DNA from: a virus
Length of the DNA: 39,175 nt
Reading direction: 5' to 3' (one strand)
IMG/VR virus record: IMGVR_UViG_3300032053_000200
Location: 1 to 39,175 of that record
The position numbers and the translations under genes were made by a program. The notes under the pieces are model-generated. The model had not been told where the DNA came from. It did no database searches and saw nothing but the letters and a program-made list of their open reading frames with translations. How positions within the stretch are numbered: position 1 is the stretch's first letter; the number at the start of each line of letters is the position of its first letter. Positions 25,476-32,216 of this stretch are shown one piece after another.

Positions 25476-27038
25476 TTATAATTTTATTTTAAATCTTTTA
25501 TACGGAAACCCTTTATCATTATAAATTCTTTCTCGTTCTCTAGCGTGGCGCATGAGATAGTTTACTTTTTGATATTTATGACTTCCATATTCAAAATTAT
25601 CAGAAAAATCTATAACTGTAATTACTTCTTTGCCTTCCATCAATCTCATGCCTCTTCCAAGCATTTGTCTTACTTGGTATTCTGATTTCGAACTTTCTAT
25701 AATAAATATATTGTGCAAATTTAAAATATTAATTCCTTCTGCAAAAACTCCGATACTAGCAACAATAATTATATTTTCTTCATCTTCCATTTGTTTTTTA
25801 AAATAATCTCTATTTTCAGCCTTAGTTCCTCCATCTATGTAATAAACTATTTTATCTGTATTTTCTTTGAGCCAATTAAAAATATTTTTTCCATAATCAT
25901 TTTTAATATCTGAAAATAAAACAAGAGAATTTTTTGTAGATTTAGAAATTGTTTGACAAATATATAATAATCTTTTATGATTTGATCTTATTAAATCTTT
26001 TTCAAGATTTAATAATTTTACTCCATCTTTCTGATCTGCGCTTACATTTCTAAGATTATATAATTTCTTTTTAACATCTTCTTCAAGATAATCCATTTCA
26101 ATACCTACAACTTTTACGGGAGTTGCAAAATTTGCAGCAATTAAATCTGCAGATTTTACTACATATACACATGGTCCTAAATATGATTGAACAGTAAAAG
26201 AATCAATTGAACCTTCTTGTGGAAGAGTTCCTGTCATTCCTATATTATATTTTGAATTAAATGATTTTATAATAATATTTTTAATTGAAGTTGTTTTTGC
26301 ATGATGAACTTCATCTATAAATACTGCATCAAATTTTGAAAAGTATTCTAGATCTTTCTTAACTAAAGATTGAAAGGTACCAAATACTATATTAGCTTGG
26401 TCATTATCTTCCTTCTTAGAGCTTCCGAATACACACTGTGACTTCCAGATTGGTTTCTTATTACATTCTTCCTCGTACAAATAAAATTCTTCTTCTGTTT
26501 GAGTTACTAAACTAATGCTAGGCACTACATATAACATTCTGTTTATTTCTTTTTTTTCTAATAAATAGCGAAAAAGTAAAAATGCCATAAGAGTTTTACC
26601 GCCAGAAGTAGATATTTCTTCAATACAAAATTTATATTTTAATACACAAGATACACCTTCAACTTGATAATCACGTGGTTGTTTTTCTGATTCTTCAAAA
26701 TAAGTATTAACCCATTCTATAAAAACGGATTCATCATAATCTTTGTTAAAAAGATATTCTACACCTTCTATTTCAAGAGGAAAGAAAAATTGTTTAGAAA
26801 GTTTTTTAATTTCATCCCAGAGTCCTATAGGAATTCTCAACCATTTATCGACAAAAGAAATTTCAAAACTTTTAGGTTGATAGCTGCTTCTATTACGTAT
26901 AGCGCCCCAATTTATAATTTTTTTTGTAAAACTGTGCTGTAATTGTTCAATTTCTAAAGCAGTTCCATCTACAATGATTAAAAATCTTTTATCTTCACTT
27001 ACTTTTAGTTTCATAATATCCTTTATCATAATCCCCAT
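25476..27038 (-). CDS. uvsW: UvsW-like SF2 DNA helicase
   Basis: A 520-residue superfamily 2 helicase. Visible motifs are RDYQ (about residue 122), STSGGKT (Walker A, 143-149), IDEVHH (DEAH-type box, 241-246), GMTGTLP, then VASIGVFAEGINI and QMLGRGMRL (motif VI). The N-terminal domain before the motor and the overall order match T4 UvsW, which unwinds R-loops and recombination intermediates and helps switch from origin- to recombination-dependent replication. The start is uncertain: the ATG at 27036-27038 or 27012-27014 (MKLKVSEDKRF). Both overlap the end of the upstream HNH gene, which suggests that gene invaded the leader. Confidence 0.9.
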   Translation of the reverse strand: MGIMIKDIMKLKVSEDKRFLIIVDGTALEIEQLQHSFTKKIINWGAIRNRSSYQPKSFEISFVDKWLRIPIGLWDEIKKLSKQFFFPLEIEGVEYLFNKDYDESVFIEWVNTYFEESEKQPRDYQVEGVSCVLKYKFCIEEISTSGGKTLMAFLLFRYLLEKKEINRMLYVVPSISLVTQTEEEFYLYEEECNKKPIWKSQCVFGSSKKEDNDQANIVFGTFQSLVKKDLEYFSKFDAVFIDEVHHAKTTSIKNIIIKSFNSKYNIGMTGTLPQEGSIDSFTVQSYLGPCVYVVKSADLIAANFATPVKVVGIEMDYLEEDVKKKLYNLRNVSADQKDGVKLLNLEKDLIRSNHKRLLYICQTISKSTKNSLVLFSDIKNDYGKNIFNWLKENTDKIVYYIDGGTKAENRDYFKKQMEDEENIIIVASIGVFAEGINILNLHNIFIIESSKSEYQVRQMLGRGMRLMEGKEVITVIDFSDNFEYGSHKYQKVNYLMRHARERERIYNDKGFPYKRFKIKL

Positions 27039-27816
27039 TTATAATGCGTATTAATAAAGAACGATTATATTGAGGATATTTTAATTGTATTTCTTTAAAC
27101 GAAATAATATTACTATCATTTTTAATATTTTCTATTGTTTCTAGCGTAATTAAGTATTTTCTCTTTTTTTCTTTTAATATTTGAATAGTTTTTTTTGTAT
27201 GATGTTTTCCAAAAAATGAATTGTTTTCTTCGTGACGATCCGGCATATTTTGTTTTTGTTTTTGTTTAACTTCTGGCCGTTGCATAGCTAATTTTGTGTT
27301 TATCTTAATTTTTTCAATTGTTTCTGTAGAAAGAGAAATTCCTTTTCTAAGAGAAGGCTTTCCATACATTGGATTTTTTTCTCCTGTTCGTGAATGTATT
27401 CCTTTATTCCACGGGATATGCCCCCTTTTTCTTTGTATAGTTTCTTCGGAATCTTTTCTTCCTTTTTTAATCTTCTTACATTTTTCTATTGTTTCTTTAG
27501 ATACGGGCGTATTTCTATGTAATTCTGTTGTGTATGCATAATCTCTTGATGTTTTAGCACATTTATTAGTTTTTCCATACGTCATTCGATGAAATGCACA
27601 AACTATACTCCTACTTCCTTTATAGATATATGTTAATAATTTATGACAAATATAATGTTCTCTCGCCGTCAATAAAACTAAATTTTCTTTATCATTATTA
27701 CCGTTCAAACATTTTGGAAAAATGTGATGTTTTTCATAATATTTACCTTTGCCTTTAATTCTATTTTCAAATTTTGCCTTTTGAATTATTGCGTCATATA
27801 TCTTTTGATGATTCAT
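26995..27816 (-). CDS. HNH homing endonuclease with NUMOD3-type repeats
   Basis: A 273-residue protein starting MNHQKIYDAIIQKAKFENR. The HNH core is YYEKHHIFPKCLNGNNDKENLVLL, with REHYICHKLL following. Two NUMOD3-type DNA-binding motifs follow (GEKNPMYGKPSLRKG and NNSFFGKHHTKKT), then a helix-turn-helix-like end. It is paralogous to 21301-21951 and overlaps the start of uvsW by 20-44 bases. Homing endonucleases commonly sit next to their cut site in a replication gene. Confidence 0.88.
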   Translation of the reverse strand: MNHQKIYDAIIQKAKFENRIKGKGKYYEKHHIFPKCLNGNNDKENLVLLTAREHYICHKLLTYIYKGSRSIVCAFHRMTYGKTNKCAKTSRDYAYTTELHRNTPVSKETIEKCKKIKKGRKDSEETIQRKRGHIPWNKGIHSRTGEKNPMYGKPSLRKGISLSTETIEKIKINTKLAMQRPEVKQKQKQNMPDRHEENNSFFGKHHTKKTIQILKEKKRKYLITLETIENIKNDSNIISFKEIQLKYPQYNRSLLIRIINGDYDKGYYETKSK

Positions 27817-27819
27817 TTT

Positions 27820-27833
27820 TATTTTATAAATTC
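27820..27833 (-). promoter_or_regulatory. Candidate promoter, variant of recurrent motif
   Basis: Minus strand TGAATTTATAAAAT lies about 4 bases from the HNH start at 27814-27816. It differs from the better copies by one base (TTTATA for TATATA). Confidence 0.3.
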
Positions 27834-27855
27834 ACACTAAATTCATTCATAATGA

Positions 27856-28326
27856 TTATTTTCCGCGAGCTATCTGCTCGATTTCTACTCGACGAGGAAC
27901 TGCAAAAATTATATTATCAATTGTTTGTATAGTACTCGATATAAATTTAGAATGATTATCTAATATTGCTCGTTTCTCAACAAGATCTTGTAAATCAACC
28001 TGAATTCTATTATGTTTTGTAGATTCATTGGGATATCTTACTTGTGTTTTATTAGTATAATAATCTTGACGTTCTGCATAAGAAGAATTATATTTTTTAT
28101 TTACATTTATTAATAAAGAAATAAGATAATGATAGTATTCTACAGCACGCTGACGTTCTGTATATAAATATGTCATTAGCTCAGGTATTTCCATAATTTT
28201 TCTCATTTTTTCAGACATTTGAGCTACTTTATCAGACCACTCTAAACGTTCACGAGAAAATCTATCTTCTAAAGATTCTTCAGGTTTAACCTCAGGATTA
28301 ATATTTAAAAAATCAGATTTTGTCAT
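27856..28326 (-). CDS. uvsY: UvsY-like recombination mediator
   Basis: A 156-residue helical protein. After an acidic N-terminus (NINPEVKPEESLEDRFS) it has long helices (LEWSDKVAQMSEKMRKIME, then YLYTERQRAVEYYHYLISLL) and a C-terminal part (RIQVDLQDLVEKRAILDNHS, FISSTIQTIDNIIFAV). This layout matches T4-type UvsY, which loads the UvsX recombinase on gp32-coated single-stranded DNA. The assignment rests on layout and on its place among uvsW, primase and gp32; sequence similarity is weak by eye. It overlaps the next gene by 14 bases. Confidence 0.6.
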   Translation of the reverse strand: MTKSDFLNINPEVKPEESLEDRFSRERLEWSDKVAQMSEKMRKIMEIPELMTYLYTERQRAVEYYHYLISLLINVNKKYNSSYAERQDYYTNKTQVRYPNESTKHNRIQVDLQDLVEKRAILDNHSKFISSTIQTIDNIIFAVPRRVEIEQIARGK

Positions 28327-28609
28327 TTTTATGTTTTTTATAAAATGTAATTAATTCAAATATACATTTACTTTCTCCTGTACTTGAAAACATATGTTTT
28401 TCTTCAAGATATTCTACCATTTGATCCAGAGATAAAGTATTCCAATTAAAAAATCCAACCTTTAAAGATTCTTCATTTTTTTCTAATTGTTCTTTAGTTA
28501 ATTTCATATTTTTTGTTTCTTGTTTTTCAGTTAATATTTCTGTTACGGTTTTTCCACATTTAATACATTGCGCGCCGTCTAATTCAAACTTATGTTTACA
28601 ATTTTTCAT
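28313..28609 (-). CDS. Small zinc-ribbon-like protein
   Basis: A 98-residue protein starting MKNCKHKFELDGAQCIKCGK. Cys4, His6, Cys15 and Cys18 could bind one zinc ion. The remainder is charged helix (KLTKEQLEKNEESLKVGFF, then LDQMVEYLEEKHMF). I recognise no family. It lies in the replication/recombination operon, between the uvsY-like gene and a small unknown. Confidence 0.6.
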   Translation of the reverse strand: MKNCKHKFELDGAQCIKCGKTVTEILTEKQETKNMKLTKEQLEKNEESLKVGFFNWNTLSLDQMVEYLEEKHMFSSTGESKCIFELITFYKKHKNDKI

Positions 28610-28611
28610 AT

Positions 28612-28779
28612 TTAAAATAATTTAGTGCTCGAATCAATTATTTTATTTTTCTTTTTATGTTCTATTATCTTTATATTTTTTAGTTTTATACGAGTATCAA
28701 GTTTCATATTTACATTAAATTCTGAAATATTATTTTGATCTAAAAAATTAAATTCTAATGAAGTTGTTAGTTTTTCCAT
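28612..28779 (-). CDS. Small protein of unknown function, 55 aa
   Basis: A frame from the ATG at 28777-28779 to the TAA at 28612-28614, starting MEKLTTSLEFNFLDQNNISE and ending in a Lys-rich stretch. It fits exactly between two genes on the same strand (0 and 2 base gaps), which is the main support. No motif is recognised. Confidence 0.55.
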   Translation of the reverse strand: MEKLTTSLEFNFLDQNNISEFNVNMKLDTRIKLKNIKIIEHKKKNKIIDSSTKLF

Positions 28780-29181
28780 TTATTTACTTATATTATATAC
28801 ATTTAAAGCTTCTCTGTAATAGCTATTTATTGATTTTAAAATATATTTAAAAGCTTTATAAGAAAAATTATATTTATATTTTCTTGCTACTTTTAATCCT
28901 TCAACCCAGGCTTGGTATTCTATTAACATTTGATCGTTGTTTACCATTTTTACAAAACTTTCTGTAATTAATGTATGCCCAATTTCATGAAAAAACGCGG
29001 CCCTTTTTAATTCTAAATCATCATATATTCCCAATATAATATCTTCATCTCCAATAATATATGCATTATTTTTTAGATCTCTTTTATTAATTTCAAATTT
29101 TTTAGAAAATCTTATGATATTATTTTTTGTTATGCTGGTGACTTTTAAATTATAATCTCTTGCAATTTCAGTAATTTTCAT
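28780..29181 (-). CDS. HExxH metallopeptidase, ImmA/IrrE-like
   Basis: A 133-residue protein with the zinc protease motif FFHEIGHTLI (His65, Glu66, His69). The N-terminal part (IIRFSKKFEINKRDL, then AYIIGDEDIILGIYDDLE) and an acidic residue after the motif (EYQAWVEG, with Glu and Trp) fit the ImmA/IrrE family of small metallopeptidases. In bacteria these cleave repressors. Here the target is unknown: a host repressor or stress regulator is possible. It sits next to the primase gene. Confidence 0.72.
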   Translation of the reverse strand: MKITEIARDYNLKVTSITKNNIIRFSKKFEINKRDLKNNAYIIGDEDIILGIYDDLELKRAAFFHEIGHTLITESFVKMVNNDQMLIEYQAWVEGLKVARKYKYNFSYKAFKYILKSINSYYREALNVYNISK

Positions 29182-29197
29182 AACATTATCCTTTTAT

Positions 29198-30310
29198 TTA
29201 TATATCGATAATGTCTAGCGGATTATTTGAAAAATATTGTTCAAATCTTGGTATAGGTTTATTATTATGTCGTAAATAAATCATTAAGTCATTTAAATCC
29301 CATTTTATTCTGAACGGAAGTTCTAAATCATTTTTTAGTTTTTCCCACAAAAATACTTCTTCATCATTGTTTATTTTTTCTATACTTTTATTTTTTCCAT
29401 CTTTATCATCATCATAAAAATACCTAACATTTAAATCTAATGGAAATTTTTTATGTGCTCCTGCATTTGCTATAGAATTTTTAAATAAAAAAGAATCTAA
29501 TGGTCCTTCAAACAAGGTAACAGATTTAGCATAATTTACTAAACAAATATTAAATAATTGTGATAATGCGTTTATTTCATCAGGAATTTCTTTTGGATTT
29601 TTTTTCATTAACTCATATATTTTAGTTAATGTATATGTTAAATACTTACTTTCTCTTTTTTTAAATGTTCTTTTTTGAATTCCTAAAATTTTTCCTGTAT
29701 GTGTTAAATTCAATATTATAAGATGATTTAATCTTGGATTATACAAAAATTTTTGAGCATCATATTGTAATCTATTTATTAACCATGGCCATATGGATGA
29801 TCCTTTAGCTTCTTTTAAATCAAAATATTTTATAAATTCTTGACGATCTATTGCATATTTATCTATAGAATCTATATCTAGAAAAAGTGACATATCATAT
29901 TTAATTGCATCTGTATGAGAAGAAAAATCTTCTACACCTTTTGCTATATAATTTATAATACTTAAATTTAAATTAATTTTGTGTTCAGAGAAAAATTGAT
30001 CTATTCTTTTTGATATTCCACAATTATGACATTTATAAAAATGTGCATATTTACCTAATAAAATAAAATTTCCTCGTTTTTTATAATTATTGTGCATACT
30101 ATCTCCGCAATATGTACACGCAAAATTTATACGATCTTTATATACTCGTATCCTTTGTTTTCCTATATTTCCTGGAAATCTATTATTTAGGATAGGTTGT
30201 AATAAAGAAACAAGTTGTTCTTTATATTCTTCTTCGGATACAACATCATCAATATTTGAAAGAGATGAGTTTAAACTCATCTCTTTCAATGTATCAATAT
30301 TAATTGACAT
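29198..30310 (-). CDS. 61: DNA primase, T4 gp61-like
   Basis: A 370-residue primase. The N-terminal zinc-binding domain is visible as ACTYCGDSM and YKCHNCGIS. The TOPRIM catalytic part includes TLFEGPLDSFLF (the Glu motif) and VRYFYDDDKDGK (the Asp-rich metal site). It makes RNA primers for lagging-strand synthesis with the gp41 helicase, which is not in the window. The neighbouring gp32 gene is immediately upstream, overlapping or abutting by a few bases. Confidence 0.88.
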   Translation of the reverse strand: MSINIDTLKEMSLNSSLSNIDDVVSEEEYKEQLVSLLQPILNNRFPGNIGKQRIRVYKDRINFACTYCGDSMHNNYKKRGNFILLGKYAHFYKCHNCGISKRIDQFFSEHKINLNLSIINYIAKGVEDFSSHTDAIKYDMSLFLDIDSIDKYAIDRQEFIKYFDLKEAKGSSIWPWLINRLQYDAQKFLYNPRLNHLIILNLTHTGKILGIQKRTFKKRESKYLTYTLTKIYELMKKNPKEIPDEINALSQLFNICLVNYAKSVTLFEGPLDSFLFKNSIANAGAHKKFPLDLNVRYFYDDDKDGKNKSIEKINNDEEVFLWEKLKNDLELPFRIKWDLNDLMIYLRHNNKPIPRFEQYFSNNPLDIIDI

Positions 30311-30311
30311 T

Positions 30312-31310
30312 TTAAATGCTATTTAAAGCTGCATCTAAATCTCCGCTGATACCAAAATCATTAGAAGTGTTTAGGTCGGGAAGATTAAGATCGGGAAGAG
30401 AAGAAAGATTTCCAAGATTTAAATCATCTATTGATAAATCAGATAATGTAATTCCTGATTTTTGAGAAGAGGCAACAGGAGTATTACTCGATTTGCCAAC
30501 AGTAGGAATAGAATTTCTTACATCTGCATATGCAGATGAAGGAGTTTGACCGGTTACAGCCAAAATTACTTGATTAACATAATCATGTGTTTCTTGATCC
30601 CATTCTTTAAATCCATATTTATTAATATCTGGACTATTTTCTTTTAAGAAAGCAAATACTGTTTCTCTTGGAGTTTTATCATTAATTGGAAGTAATTTTC
30701 CAGTTTTTTGATCAGGAAGTAATAAAGGAATTCTTTTATCAAGAAATCTTGATTGATCATAATTATTAAAGCCAGCAACTTTAGTTACTACTATTGCAAA
30801 AGCTTTTCCATCAAGTAAGTCAAACGGTTCATGAGCTTCACCAATAACTGGTTTCTTTTCGGCTTCTAATTTTTCAAAAATCTTTTTACCAAATTTCCAA
30901 ATCATTAGTTTTCCTTCTACATCTTTATTTTGGTCATCTTTAATAACTTGAATAATGGCTGTAAAAGAATGTCTCCTGCTAAATATTTCAGATTTTTTTT
31001 GTTCTTGAATTGATTCGCTTTTACGAAGTTTAAAGAACATATCTTGAAGAACAGAGGGCTTACCAATAGATGAAGGACAATCAATAAATCTTCCACGATT
31101 TGTTACAGGATCTACTAGCCAGCTTACCCATTTTTCAAAAATGGAATGCTGTGGGTCTTGCCAATTTGCTACAAATCTTATTACTGATTTATAGACTCCG
31201 TTTTGCCCGCGATCTGCAGTTGGACTATATTCAGTTAAATTTTTAATTTCATTTCCGACAATTTCAACCTTTGGGTGAAAAAGCGCGTTTAAATCATAAG
31301 TGTTTTCCAT
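30312..31310 (-). CDS. 32: Single-stranded DNA-binding protein, T4 gp32-like
   Basis: A 332-residue protein with the features of gp32: an OB-fold core (residues about 35-230; YKSVIRFVANWQDPQHSIFEKWVSW, with RRHSFTAIIQVIKD) and a flexible acidic C-terminal tail (DLSIDDLNLGNLSSLPDLN, ending DLDAALNSI) that in T4 recruits replication partners. The zinc-binding Cys cluster of T4 gp32 is not evident. It coats single-stranded DNA in replication and recombination. The leader carries UUAAA-type repeats like the T4 gene 32 operator. Confidence 0.88.
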   Translation of the reverse strand: MENTYDLNALFHPKVEIVGNEIKNLTEYSPTADRGQNGVYKSVIRFVANWQDPQHSIFEKWVSWLVDPVTNRGRFIDCPSSIGKPSVLQDMFFKLRKSESIQEQKKSEIFSRRHSFTAIIQVIKDDQNKDVEGKLMIWKFGKKIFEKLEAEKKPVIGEAHEPFDLLDGKAFAIVVTKVAGFNNYDQSRFLDKRIPLLLPDQKTGKLLPINDKTPRETVFAFLKENSPDINKYGFKEWDQETHDYVNQVILAVTGQTPSSAYADVRNSIPTVGKSSNTPVASSQKSGITLSDLSIDDLNLGNLSSLPDLNLPDLNTSNDFGISGDLDAALNSI

Positions 31311-31320
31311 AATCTTTAAG

Positions 31321-31360
31321 TTTAATTTAGTTTAATTTAATTTAATTTAATTTAGTTTAT
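31321..31360 (-). promoter_or_regulatory. UUAAA pentamer array in the gp32 leader (candidate autoregulatory operator)
   Basis: On the mRNA strand eight consecutive pentamers of the form NUAAA, five of them UUAAA, end 11 bases before the gp32 start codon. In T4, gp32 represses its own translation by binding UUAAA-type repeats in the unstructured leader next to a pseudoknot. I do not see a clear pseudoknot here by eye. The position and sequence fit autogenous control. Confidence 0.65.
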
Positions 31361-31367
31361 TAGATAT

Positions 31368-32078
31368 TTAGTTTTTAAATTTACATTTATCTCCATGATA
31401 TTTATCATACCATGATAAAGCTATAAGTTTTGAGCAATGTTCACCTTTTTTCTTTTCTTGTTTTTTTCTATTTTTAGCTGCTATTTTTAAATTTTTTAAA
31501 TGTTCTTCAGAATGTTTTTTTCCTTTTCGAGAATTAGATAATTTTAAATATAATTCAATTTCTTTTTGATGTGCAATTATTTCTCCATATTTTTCGATCC
31601 AGATTTCATATACAGTTTTTCCATACATCCCATTTTTATTACCACTAGAAATTCCCATATGGGAATTTCTATTTTTTATTTTAGACTCTTCAGAAGCAGG
31701 AATATTTCTATTCCATGCAATTTGCCCCATATGAGATTCTTTTAGATGTTTTCTATGTTCTTCTGAAAAATGTGTTATAGTATTTTTGTACATTCCGCCT
31801 GTTGGACTTATATTATAACCCATTGGTGATATTGTGTTAAATTGTTTAATATATTTTTCTTGAGCGTCAAACGCTTCTTTTCTGGTCAAAAACCATTCTA
31901 AAATCTCTTTAAAAAACAGATATTCTCCATATATACTTACTGCATGTCGAAATGCATTTCCACTTCCTAAATAATAATATTTTTCCTTTGGATTTATTGT
32001 ATGATCGCCTACGTATTGTTTTCCATTTATCAGATTAGTGGTTACGTAGACATAATGAATATGTTGTTTTTCTTGCAT
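31368..32078 (-). CDS. GIY-YIG homing endonuclease
   Basis: A 236-residue protein. The GIY-YIG core is present as HYVYVTTNLINGKQYVGDHT, with FRHAVSIYGEYLFFKEIL and EAFDAQEKYIKQF (catalytic Glu region) following. NUMOD3-like motifs come next (SSGNKNGMYGKT, SRKGKKHSEEHLKN), so DNA recognition is by the C-terminal half. It lies directly upstream of gp32 and just before the UUAAA leader, a common target site for phage homing endonucleases. A weak candidate promoter is at 32121-32140. Confidence 0.88.
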   Translation of the reverse strand: MQEKQHIHYVYVTTNLINGKQYVGDHTINPKEKYYYLGSGNAFRHAVSIYGEYLFFKEILEWFLTRKEAFDAQEKYIKQFNTISPMGYNISPTGGMYKNTITHFSEEHRKHLKESHMGQIAWNRNIPASEESKIKNRNSHMGISSGNKNGMYGKTVYEIWIEKYGEIIAHQKEIELYLKLSNSRKGKKHSEEHLKNLKIAAKNRKKQEKKKGEHCSKLIALSWYDKYHGDKCKFKN

Positions 32079-32120
32079 TTAGCCTTTTAGATATTTAGTA
32101 TTTTAGCGCTTTAGTACTCT

Positions 32121-32140
32121 TTATTAGATTATATATTCAT
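32121..32140 (-). promoter_or_regulatory. Candidate promoter, variant of recurrent motif
   Basis: Minus strand ATGAATATATAATCTAATAA, about 45 bases before the endonuclease start at 32076-32078. It keeps GAATATATAA but loses the downstream AATAAA. The remaining bases of this 138-base gap (32079-32216) show no gene. Confidence 0.3.
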
Positions 32141-32216
32141 GAAAATACATAAAGTTTTATATATATAATTAAAATTCTGTTAAAGTTATAAGTATTACTG
32201 GGTATACACATAAATA

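Noticed and set aside
28780-29181. HExxH protease as the enzyme that cuts the tags
   Set aside because: Prohead proteases of T4-type phages are serine proteases, and this gene lies in the replication cluster. No gp21-like gene was found in the window.
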